Assembly (NCBI RefSeq): GCF_900143565.1
Contig: NZ_FREX01000001.1
Coordinates: 449,068 to 513,067 of the forward strand
Direction of reading: 5' to 3'
DNA length: 64,000 nucleotides
DNA from: Pseudovibrio sp. Alg231-02
GTDB taxonomy: Bacteria; Pseudomonadota; Alphaproteobacteria; Rhizobiales; Stappiaceae
Shown: in pieces, positions 44,312 to 53,700 of the stretch
Layout of the letters: the number at the start of each line of letters is the position of its first letter
How positions within the stretch are numbered: position 1 is the stretch's first letter
The notes under the pieces: model-generated
Told to the model about the DNA's origin: nothing
What the model saw: the letters and a program-made list of their open reading frames with translations, nothing else
Database searches by the model: none
Program-made: the position numbers and the translations under genes

Positions 44312-45628
44312 ATGACCGCCCTTGCGCGCATTCAGGAACTTACCGCTCAAATTCCATCAAGCTCATGGAACATTGAGATAAGCGGAACCCTCTGTGAGGT
44401 TACCCCTAATCATCTTAGAGTGAAGGGCCTTTCAGGTGGCGTTAACTTGGGAGACCAGGTCTCCTACATGAGCAACAACGGTGAAGAATTTGGAGAAGTA
44501 ATCCGAATTGAACCTGACAGTGTGCTTGTGAAGCCCTATGCATCCAGATCTGACCTCGGCCTTGGGATCAAGGTAAAGCGTTGCGGCGAACTTAGCTTTT
44601 ATCCGGACAACAACTGGCGCGGGCGCATTATCAATGCGTTTGGACAGCCAATCGACGGTCTCGGTCCGATGACTGAAGGACCATCTCTTGCGTCATTTAA
44701 TACCCTCCCCCCTCCGCCAGTTCACCGTGCGCGTGTTAAAGACGCTGCCTTAACTGGGGTACGGGTGCTCGACCTCTTTACACCAATTTGCCATGGTCAG
44801 CGCCTGGGCATCTTTGCCGGGTCTGGCGTAGGTAAATCAACACTGCTCTCCATGATCGCACAAAGCAACTCTTTCGACACTGTCGTTATCGGGCTTATCG
44901 GTGAGCGTGGCCGTGAAGTTCGTGAGTTCGTCGAAGAAACACTTGGTGATCAACTCTCCAAATCCGTGGTGGTGGTCGCTACAGGTGATGAAAGCCCCAT
45001 GATGCGGCGGCTTGCTCCTAAAACAGCAATGACAGTGGCCGAGCATTTCAGAGATCAAGGACAATCAGTTTTATTGATCGTTGATAGCGTCACTCGCTAC
45101 GCACATGCTCTACGTGACGTTGCGTTGGCAGCTGGAGAACCTGCTCTTTCTCGCGGCTATCCGCCAAGCGTATTCTCTGAACTGCCCCTCCTACTCGAGC
45201 GCGCAGGCCCAGGCATTGAAGGAAGCGGCATGATGACCGCCATCTTTTCCGTGCTGGTTGATGGTGATGACCATAATGACCCTGTAGCAGACAACATCAG
45301 AGGTCTACTGGACGGGCATGTCGTTCTGGATCGGCATATTGCTGAGGAAGGCCGGTATCCTGCCGTCAATGTCCTCGGCTCCATCTCGCGACTTGCGCAA
45401 AGCTGCTGGTCCCCTCAGGAACGCGAGCTTATCCTGAAACTAAAGGCAATGATCGCCAAGTTCGAAGATACCAAAGATCTACGCATGATGGGCGGCTATA
45501 AAGAGGGTGTGGATCCCTTGCTCGATCAAGCCATTGAGGTTGCCCCGAAGGTTTACAATGCGCTTGTACAGGGCTTGGACGCTCCCTCAAGCCAGGATGC
45601 CTTTACTGAGCTGGCTCAGCTTCTGTAA
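44312..45628 (+). CDS. fliI: Flagellum-specific ATPase FliI
   Basis: A 438-residue export ATPase related to the F1 beta subunit. The N-terminal beta-barrel region is followed by Walker A GIFAGSGVGKSTLLS, VVVVATGDESPMMRRLAPKT, Walker B region SVLLIVDSVTRYAHALRDVA, and GYPPSVFSELPLLLERAGP. It supplies energy for unfolding or delivery of substrates with FliH and FliJ. The ATG at 44312 has AAAGG six bases upstream. The gene ends at a palindromic terminator shared with rem. Confidence 0.96.
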   Translation: MTALARIQELTAQIPSSSWNIEISGTLCEVTPNHLRVKGLSGGVNLGDQVSYMSNNGEEFGEVIRIEPDSVLVKPYASRSDLGLGIKVKRCGELSFYPDNNWRGRIINAFGQPIDGLGPMTEGPSLASFNTLPPPPVHRARVKDAALTGVRVLDLFTPICHGQRLGIFAGSGVGKSTLLSMIAQSNSFDTVVIGLIGERGREVREFVEETLGDQLSKSVVVVATGDESPMMRRLAPKTAMTVAEHFRDQGQSVLLIVDSVTRYAHALRDVALAAGEPALSRGYPPSVFSELPLLLERAGPGIEGSGMMTAIFSVLVDGDDHNDPVADNIRGLLDGHVVLDRHIAEEGRYPAVNVLGSISRLAQSCWSPQERELILKLKAMIAKFEDTKDLRMMGGYKEGVDPLLDQAIEVAPKVYNALVQGLDAPSSQDAFTELAQLL

Positions 45629-45650
45629 AAGAAAAAAGATACGAGACCTA

Positions 45651-45690
45651 AACAACAAAAAAGGCTGCTCAAGCAGCCTTTTTTGTTGTT
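45651..45690. terminator. Bidirectional palindromic terminator between fliI and rem
   Basis: A 19-bp perfect palindrome (45651-45669 with 45672-45690) with A-run and T-run on its arms serves both convergent genes. The last two bases of the stem belong to the rem stop codon (45689-45691). Confidence 0.9.
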
Positions 45691-46363
45691 ATAGAGAATT
45701 AATTATATAGCCGAGATAACGCTTTGAATCGATGGGATCATATCCCATCTGTGTACGTAGTTTCTTTCTTAGCTTACTGATATGACTTTCGATCACATTT
45801 TCGTCTACTTCACTTTCAAAGATGCCATAGACAAAGTTGTAAATCTGAGTTTTCGTCAGTCGCCGTCCGTTATTTTGAGCAAGATACTCAAGGATACGAC
45901 GCTCTCGGCGTGGTAATGCCAGTGTCTTCCCGTTGATTTCAGGATCCCGTCCATCAAAGTATACAGTAAGATCACCTAGCTCGACATTAATGCTTTGGTT
46001 CGTTGTCCGCCGCTTGATTGCGTTGACACGCGCAAGTATCTCTTGCGGATGCACCGGCTTACGGACAACATCATCTACACCAGCAGCAAACAACTTCAGT
46101 GTCTGTTCCAAAACCGGACTGCTATTCAGAACCAATACCGGTTTTTGAGAACACCTACGGCGGATAATCTGCGGGAATTTTTCACGCTCCCCTATCTCAC
46201 CAATCAAAATAGCTTCGACAGCCTCGAACTCGGTATCAGGTGCAGTATTTAACCAATCCCGAAAGTCATCCGGACTAAAGCCACTTGTCGAAATACCTTC
46301 TCGCTCAAATCCAGATGCATACCCATCGGTCACAAGCTGTTGTTCATCAACAATTAAATACAT
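45689..46363 (-). CDS. rem: OmpR-type motility regulator Rem
   Basis: A 224-residue response-regulator-like protein. The N-terminal receiver-like domain starts MYLIVDEQQLVTDGYASGFE, close to the Rem N-terminus of rhizobia, and lacks the usual acidic triad of phosphorylated receivers (only VDE at the start, and no clear phospho-Asp in the EAILIGEIGE strand). KPVHPQEILARV precedes a C-terminal winged helix (residues about 130-222) with RRERRILEYLAQNNGRRLTK and ENVIESHISKLRKKL. Rem activates class II flagellar genes in Sinorhizobium. The start at 46363 matches the family. Confidence 0.88.
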   Translation of the reverse strand: MYLIVDEQQLVTDGYASGFEREGISTSGFSPDDFRDWLNTAPDTEFEAVEAILIGEIGEREKFPQIIRRRCSQKPVLVLNSSPVLEQTLKLFAAGVDDVVRKPVHPQEILARVNAIKRRTTNQSINVELGDLTVYFDGRDPEINGKTLALPRRERRILEYLAQNNGRRLTKTQIYNFVYGIFESEVDENVIESHISKLRKKLRTQMGYDPIDSKRYLGYIINSL

Positions 46364-47118
46364 AACCCCAACCCATTCATTCCCAAATGAATATATCGCT
46401 GGTAAATCAGTGAAACACATTCTGTCAATTTCTCTTGAAGAATTTTTACCTTCAGCACCAAGTAAAACCTCACAAGAAACTATAGTAATTATAATAGAAA
46501 ATAAGAATAAACTTTACTTACAATTTTAACTTAATACAAAACATAGGTGCCGATTTCTGCCATTTTTCGAAATCTTTCGAATTTCAATCTTTATTTCTCA
46601 TACCCTTATTTTTTGTAGGACAAAAATTCTAAGGCATATTTTTGCCACATCCTCTCCATATTTGAGTTCGCGTCATACGGGAAAAATCCTTGGGATAAAC
46701 TATTAGCAATTTTAAGTTAGCTACTATTGGCGCAAGGAGTAGAATCAAAAAGAAGCATTAAAGCCGGAGAAAAACGGGCGTACTTCTACTTATTCTTACA
46801 ATTGTATATCTCATGTAATTTTATCTAAATTAACACATTAACCATCCAATTCTTAGTAGGCAGCATTTTCCTACTTAGAAAAGAAATGTATTCTCCTAGA
46901 ACTTTAGATAAATAACAGAGCTATACTCTCAAATACTCGTCACAATTCGACTACAATTTTACCACAATGCGTGTCTTTTTTCGGGCAAGGATACCACGTT
47001 ATCAGGGGGATATACCTAACTGTGGGATGTGTTTCATCTCAGGTTATGTACTATTGCGTTTCAACTTAAACAAACTTATTTGCACATCCAGAAAAGATCG
47101 GCTCGTGCAGGAGACACA
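46364..47118. other. 755-bp AT-rich intergenic region upstream of rem and ugd
   Basis: No gene is seen. The base composition is clearly more AT-rich than the flanking genes. The interval is divergent (rem leftward, ugd rightward), so it holds both promoters. A TTAACCAT half-site (46838-46845) resembles the left half of a CtrA box, but the right half is poor. A GC-containing leader directly precedes ugd. Confidence 0.5.
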
Positions 47119-48435
47119 ATGTTAATTACAGTAATAGGCAGCGGCTACGTCGGGTTGGTTTCAGGCACGTGTTTTGCTGATTTTGGTCATGAGGTCATCT
47201 GCGTTGATAAAGCAGAAGACAAGATTGAAAAGCTGAAGAACGGGCAGATCCCAATTTACGAGCCGGGCCTGGAAGAGTTGGTTGCCAGCAATGTGAAAGC
47301 TGGCCGCTTGAGCTTTACAACTGAGCTACCTGACGCGGTTCGTAAAGCCGACGTTATCTTCATCGCAGTCGGCACCCCTTCCCGCCGCGGAGATGGGCAC
47401 GCCGACCTTAGCTACGTGTATGCAGCGGCTGAAGAGATCGCAACGTCCCTTAATGGCTTTACAGTCGTTGTCACTAAATCGACTGTTCCGGTTGGTACGG
47501 GAGATGAAGTCGAGCGCATTATTCGCGAAGCAAATCCAAATGCGGATTTTGAGGTTGTCTCAAACCCAGAATTCTTGCGCGAGGGTGCAGCGATTAATGA
47601 CTTCAAACGTCCTGATCGTATTGTTGTTGGCCTTTCTCATGAGCGTGCGAAGTCGGTCATGACTGAAGTCTACCGTCCTTTGTATCTCAACCACTCTCCA
47701 ATTCTGTTCACGAGCCGTCGCACCTCTGAGCTGATCAAGTATGCCGGCAACGCCTTCCTTGCGATGAAGATCACGTTCATCAACGAACTTGCTGATCTGA
47801 GTGAAGCAGTTGGAGCAGACGTTCAGGATGTTGCCCGAGGCATCGGTCTTGATAATCGTATTGGTGGCAAGTTCCTGAATGCTGGTCCCGGTTATGGCGG
47901 TTCTTGCTTCCCGAAAGATACACTTGCGCTTGTTAAGACTGCGCAGGACCACTCCAGCCCTGTTCGCCTGATTGAGACCACATGTTCAATCAACGATCAG
48001 CGCAAACGCTCTATGTCCAAGAAAGTGGCAGCGGCTATTGGTGGGGATGTCCGAGGCAAGAAAATTGCTGTGCTAGGCCTGACCTTCAAGCCAAACACAG
48101 ACGATATGCGCGACAGCCCTGCCCTTTCGATTATTCAAGCGCTTCAGGACAAAGGTGCTGACATTCACGCTTATGATCCTGAAGGCATGGAATCTGCTGT
48201 GGAACTTCTGGAGGATGTTACATTCGGAAATAATGCCTATGAGATTGCAAAGGGTGCACATGCTCTGGTTATTGTGACCGAGTGGGATGCGTTCCGCGTT
48301 CTCGACTTCAGCCGCCTTAAAAATGAGATGGCGACTCCAGTGCTCGTGGATCTCAGAAACATCTACGGCAAAGACGAAGTTGCAAAACACGGCTTCTCTT
48401 ACACCTGTATTGGACGTCCTGACGAAGAAATCTAA
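47119..48435 (+). CDS. ugd: UDP-glucose 6-dehydrogenase
   Basis: A 438-residue NAD-dependent enzyme that oxidises UDP-glucose to UDP-glucuronate for exopolysaccharide or lipopolysaccharide. The N-terminal Rossmann fold is ITVIGSGYVGLVSGTCFADF. The catalytic Cys (about residue 263) lies in GPGYGGSCFPKDTLALVK. The C-terminal domain has GLTFKPNTDDMRDSPAL. The ATG at 47119 is chosen because GGAG lies 6 bases upstream and the protein then starts at the first strand. It is a single-gene unit with a terminator. Confidence 0.95.
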   Translation: MLITVIGSGYVGLVSGTCFADFGHEVICVDKAEDKIEKLKNGQIPIYEPGLEELVASNVKAGRLSFTTELPDAVRKADVIFIAVGTPSRRGDGHADLSYVYAAAEEIATSLNGFTVVVTKSTVPVGTGDEVERIIREANPNADFEVVSNPEFLREGAAINDFKRPDRIVVGLSHERAKSVMTEVYRPLYLNHSPILFTSRRTSELIKYAGNAFLAMKITFINELADLSEAVGADVQDVARGIGLDNRIGGKFLNAGPGYGGSCFPKDTLALVKTAQDHSSPVRLIETTCSINDQRKRSMSKKVAAAIGGDVRGKKIAVLGLTFKPNTDDMRDSPALSIIQALQDKGADIHAYDPEGMESAVELLEDVTFGNNAYEIAKGAHALVIVTEWDAFRVLDFSRLKNEMATPVLVDLRNIYGKDEVAKHGFSYTCIGRPDEEI

Positions 48436-48443
48436 ACAATAAG

Positions 48444-48477
48444 GTCCCGGCGAATTATGCGTTTTGCCGGGACTTTT
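48444..48477 (+). terminator. Terminator after ugd
   Basis: An 8-bp GC stem (48444-48451 with 48466-48473) is followed by TTTT, starting nine bases after the stop codon. Confidence 0.85.
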
Positions 48478-48667
48478 CTCGCCTCCCACAATCCATGCCC
48501 AATTTTTAAGTGCTGTTACCAAAGAGGTGACAATTGCGGTTTGCTTTCAACACACCAATCATGCGAATTTTAATTATCGCGTGAGCAGATTCTCTCAGGG
48601 CTAATCCCAAGAGCTTTATGAGCTGAGAACAATCTGCATTTTGGAAGATTGTTGGAGCCTATCCTAG

Positions 48668-50650
48668 TTGCTTTACAAGCATAAAAACAGACGAGAGCGT
48701 ATAGCCTCTGGTTGGCCATGGAACGTCAAAATTCCTCGCGCTGTTGCTTTGCTTGTTTGCTTGTGCCTTTCATTCAGCACCTTTTCGCAAGCCTATGCCT
48801 TTGAACTTTTCGGATACCATCTCTGGGGTGAAAAAGCTGAGAGTGATGAAGATAGCTTAGCTGGTGTGCCAGACCCGACACCTTACACCGTTGAGTTCCG
48901 TGTTGTTGGGGAACATGAAGACCAGCCGAGTGAACTTGAGGAAGAGCTGCAGTCCGTCAGTCTTTTGGTTCAGGACGTCAAGAAGCTTCCGTCTGGCGCC
49001 AGTGGCGTTCTCGCCCGCGCAACTCAGGACTTTGAACGCCTGATTGGTAAGCTTTATGAAGATGGATATTATGGTGCTCTGGTTCAAATCACCGTAGCAG
49101 GATCACCACTTAATCAAGCCATCCTTCATCCTGAGAAGATTACAGAGCGCCCTATTCCTATTCTCGTGGAGATTAACAGAGGTGTTCAGTTTCACTTTGG
49201 CAATGCAGATGTAAATTATAAAGGTTCGGCAACAGAGAATGGTCTTGACCTGCCCAACGCGCAGTCACTCGGCCTTGTCGAAGGAATGCCAGCACTTTCA
49301 GCTAAGGTGTTGGAAGCAGAGAAGCAGGCCATTAAGTTCCTTAAGGATGAAGGATATCCATTTGCGAAAGTGGGGAACCGGCAGTTACTGGCCAATCACG
49401 CCAGTCAGACGCTCAAAGTTAAACTGGATGTTGTCAGTGGACCATATGCGCGGTTTGGTCCGGTTTCTGTATCCGGCACAGTCAAAATGGATCCTGAGTT
49501 TGTTCGCAGTTACGCAAACCTTCCTCGCGGTGCGCAGTGGGATGCCAAAGTTATCTCTCACGCACAGAGCAGACTGAGGGATCTGGAAGTCTTCTCCAGC
49601 ATTCGCTTTGAACCTGATGACCAGCTTGATGCGAACGGTGAACTGCCTCTGACAATTGTTGTGGCAGAACGCCCACGGAAAGTTTTTGGAATTGGTGCCA
49701 ATTACTCCAGTAATGAAGGTGTTGGTTTTGATGGATACTGGCGACACCGCAACCTGTTTGGAAAAGCGGAGCGACTTTCAGTCACCGGTGCAGTCGGCCA
49801 GCTTCTTGCCGTAAACAACGAGCAGATTGAGTATGCCGCCCGCGTCACCTTTGAAAAACCAGGTGCGATTGGACCGTTGACCGCTTTTTCAACCAGCGTT
49901 GCTGCCGTTCAGGAAAACCCAGATAACTATCGCAGCACGTCATTTTCATACGATGCTTATCTATCCCGCGATTTCACAGAGGCTTTGAGCGGCCGAATTG
50001 GTGCTGAAGTCTATTTTGCCAATGAACGGGACGTTTTCGGCCAGAATGATTACTTCCTATTGGGAATTCCTGCAGACCTGACTTACGACACACGCAATGA
50101 CGCTTTGAACCCGACCAATGGTATTGAAGCCAAATTATTCTTTGAACCAGCCTATGACGTGCTTGGTGATACCGAAAACCTGTATTCTCAAGGCTCGATT
50201 GCCAGTTACCTGCCGATTGTAGGTACGGACCGTGTTGTTTTAGCTGGCCGCGTATCAGCCGGTGCAATTATCGCCCCGTCAGTTCAGGATGTCCCCGCTG
50301 CACGGAGGTTCTTCCTTGGAGGTGGTGGATCAATCCGAGGGTATGCTTACAAAAACGTGGGGCCGCGCCTGGATGACGAAGTTACGGGTGGGCGCAGCTT
50401 CATGCTGTTTAATGGTGAAGTCAGAACAAGAATTACTGAAAACATTGGTCTTGTCGGATTTGTAGATGCAGGTGCTGCATATTTGACCCAGTTTCCAAAC
50501 TTCGATGAGCCCTTCAGCGTAGGTGTTGGCGGAGGGGTGCGCTATTTCACACCTGTTGGCCCTTTGCGGCTTGATGTTGGTGTCCCACTTGAACCTCAGC
50601 GCAATGATCCGCCGTTTGCAGTCTATATTGGTTTAAGCCAGTCCTTCTAA
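48668..50650 (+). CDS. tamA: Translocation and assembly module protein TamA (Omp85 family)
   Basis: A 660-residue outer-membrane barrel. A TTG start at 48668 is needed because no ATG or GTG lies early in the frame; GGAG is about 10 bases upstream. A signal peptide ends near SQAYA. POTRA-like domains cover about residues 70-350, and the C-terminal Omp85 barrel includes RRFFLGGGGSIRGYAYKNVG (the RGY element) and ends in Phe (IGLSQSF). TamA works with TamB in the envelope, in outer-membrane protein insertion or lipid transfer. It is followed 53 bases later by tamB. Confidence 0.92.
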   Translation: MLYKHKNRRERIASGWPWNVKIPRAVALLVCLCLSFSTFSQAYAFELFGYHLWGEKAESDEDSLAGVPDPTPYTVEFRVVGEHEDQPSELEEELQSVSLLVQDVKKLPSGASGVLARATQDFERLIGKLYEDGYYGALVQITVAGSPLNQAILHPEKITERPIPILVEINRGVQFHFGNADVNYKGSATENGLDLPNAQSLGLVEGMPALSAKVLEAEKQAIKFLKDEGYPFAKVGNRQLLANHASQTLKVKLDVVSGPYARFGPVSVSGTVKMDPEFVRSYANLPRGAQWDAKVISHAQSRLRDLEVFSSIRFEPDDQLDANGELPLTIVVAERPRKVFGIGANYSSNEGVGFDGYWRHRNLFGKAERLSVTGAVGQLLAVNNEQIEYAARVTFEKPGAIGPLTAFSTSVAAVQENPDNYRSTSFSYDAYLSRDFTEALSGRIGAEVYFANERDVFGQNDYFLLGIPADLTYDTRNDALNPTNGIEAKLFFEPAYDVLGDTENLYSQGSIASYLPIVGTDRVVLAGRVSAGAIIAPSVQDVPAARRFFLGGGGSIRGYAYKNVGPRLDDEVTGGRSFMLFNGEVRTRITENIGLVGFVDAGAAYLTQFPNFDEPFSVGVGGGVRYFTPVGPLRLDVGVPLEPQRNDPPFAVYIGLSQSF

Positions 50651-50702
50651 TCAGCACCGCCTACAGAAGGCAAGCGTTAACAAGAGAAAGATCAAAGAGC
50701 GA

Positions 50703-53700
50703 ATGCAACTGGTCCGACGTATCACAATGACCCTTGGCAAAATACTAGCCCTTCTTCTCGCGCTGGTACTTGTGGTTTATGCCGGACTTGTGGTGACAAC
50801 TAGTTTCCAGGCAGGTCGCCAATCCCTCGGATCAACTTTGAGCTCTTTTTTGCCAGATGTGAGGATTGATCAACCTCGCCTGACCGCTTCCGGCAATCTG
50901 TTTGCAGATGGGGTCTATCTTTCCGATGCGAAGGGCACATGGCTTGAAATTCACAGTGCTTCAGTTCGATGGTCACCGCTTTCGCTTCTTTTCGGAGCAC
51001 TTGATATTCACGAAGTCGCAGCACAACAGATTGCATTAGCACGATTGCCAGAAGCTACAGAAAGTCCGGGTTCTGAACCTGCCCCTGCTGAAGAAACAGG
51101 CATTACCCTGCCTTTCAACACCATTGATCTCCAAAGCCTCAACATCAAAGAACTTGCCCTCCCCGCTTCTATAGCCGGTATGCCTGCACAGTTCGAGATC
51201 ACGGGCACTGCGACTTATGCGAGTTCTCCTGACAAAATTACCGGCAAGCTCAACATTTCACGCACTGGCGACGTTCAGGGCACAGCAAGCATTGACGTCG
51301 ATTTTGATCCGGCAGATGGCGTGTTCAATTTCCGCGGCATGGTCTCTGAAGCAGCCAATGGGCTGACTGCCAATCTTCTTGACCTTCCGGATGCGCCTAG
51401 TTTTGCGCTACGTATGGAAGGTGGCGGCCCGCTGACAAACTGGTCATCTTCATTACAAGTAGATCTGAATAGGGTTCGAGCCATTGATGGTGAGATTACT
51501 CTTGCGCAAAATGGAACGCAGAAGTCACTAACTACACATTTATCGGGGGAACTCGAGCAGTTTCTTCCTTCTTCTATCTCCAGCCTATTTGCGGGGCAGA
51601 CCACGTGGTTTGCAAACGCGACACTCAATGAAGATTATCTGCCGCTTTCAGCAACCGGAAAGCTTTCAACCGGTGCGATCTTATCGCATTTGGAGAACAC
51701 ATACGCAACTGACAAGAACTCTTTGATAGCGAAGGTCCAAATCCAGACACTTGAGAGCAACACTAAACCACTTCTCATCAAGACTGGCGAGCAGGCTGTT
51801 CAACTGGATACTTTGTCTGTGACTGCATCGGCTTCGGGACCGCTTGAGAGCCTGAATTGGGACTTCTCTGTTCAAGCAGATAAGATTAAAACACAAGAAG
51901 CGGATCTGGGCGCGCTAAGCCTTTCTGCAAAGGGTGATGGTGCAAATATTTCCGCGCAGATGATGTCCATCCCGCTTGAAGCGCTTCTCCAAGTTAGTGG
52001 TGTCCATCTTGCTGGAGCTTCTCAAGACCAAAACATCAAGAATGTAAGTGTTTCGCTCAAAGGTACAGTGTTTCCAAATCAGGAAAAGCTAAAGCTAAGC
52101 GAGCTACACTTGGAGAGTGATGGAGCGGCTGCACGGTTTAATCTGGTAGAACTCTCACCGAACAACGGACAGGCACAGGGCAATCTTTCGATATCTGACC
52201 TCAGTCTTCTGTCAGGATTTGCACAGCAAAACATCAGCGGCTCTGTTGAGGCTCAGCTGTCTTTGCTGGCAGATTTCAAAGAACAATCTGGAGAGATCAA
52301 TCTCAAAGGAACCAGCAGCCGAGTAAGTCTGCAAAATGAGCGCGTTGACCGAATTCTCACTTCCCCGGGTAGGTTTTCTGCCAAGCTTGCAGCAACCCTT
52401 GATAGCTCCGACCTGCTCGCTTCATATGGCCGACTGGAAGTCCTTTCCTTTGAGAACATGTTTGGACAAATTGAAGCTCATGGCAGTTTGCAGGATCGTC
52501 AACTGGATGGTGCATTTTCTGCCCAAGTGCATCAACTCGATCTGCTGGAGCCCCGTGTAAGTGGGGCCCTCACTGCCAGCGGGAAGGTTTCAGGTAATGC
52601 TTCTGCACCTGAAGTGACACTTGAAATACACTCTGACCGGATTGAGATGGATGGCACTCCCTTAGAGAAGTTGCAGCTTGTTGCAGATGGGACGCTTTCT
52701 GAAACGGCCCCCAATGCGGACATCAATCTCACAGGCAGGTTTAAAGGGGAAGAGCTTGTTGGCAAGTTCAAGCTGCTGAGTGAGGCTGGCAAACTGTCTG
52801 TTCCAACGCTGGATTTTGATTTGGGCGGAAACAAACTCAGTGGCAATGCACATGCTGCTGATCTTGCGCTTCTACCACAAGGTTTGGTTGGGCAGTTCAC
52901 CATTGAAGCCAATGATCTGAGCACTTTGTCATCACTGGCCTTGACCGAGATGGAAGGTCAGGCTCATGGACAAATCGATATTGAGCAGGACAACGGTGAT
53001 GCCAAGATCTCATTTGATCTTAGCAGCCAAAACCTTCGGTTTGCACAAAGTTCCATCATGTCCTTTGTCGCAAAAGGCTGGATAGACAAACCTTTCACAC
53101 GCCCAGCTGCAAATGCGAACATTGCGCTCGATGGTGTTGAAGTGGAAGGGGTAAACCTGAGATCGTTGACATTCAATGCGACACCTGTTGAAGGCAAGAC
53201 AAGTGCAGAGGTTGCAACTGGCTTTTCCATTAATGCCGAATTTGCTGAAAACAACGACCAACTTCAAAGCACAGGGCTGGTGCAAGCTGTTCCCGAAGGG
53301 ATCATTCTTACGCTGAACTCTCTTAATGGCCGCTACAAGGGGATGCAGACAAACCTCAAGCAACCAGCAGTGATTTCGCTACTTGAAGACAAACGGACTG
53401 TGTCCTCCTTTGAGCTGGCTCTTGGCAGTGGCTCTTTAAATGTTTACGGGAGCAACAGCAATCAGCTCGACATTAACGCCGAACTGAAGCAGCTGCCACT
53501 TTCCATAGCGAATGCCTTTGTTCCAAGTCTTGCCTTGGATGGTGCTCTCAACGGGACGGTCCGCGCCTTTGGCGAGAACGACGCACCTCAAGTCAGCTGG
53601 CGGCTTTCATTGAGCCAATTTTCAGCAAAGCCACTTCAGGATAACCGCATCCTCCCACTTCAGATTGAGAGCACCGGCTCGTTTGCTGACAACAAAATTG

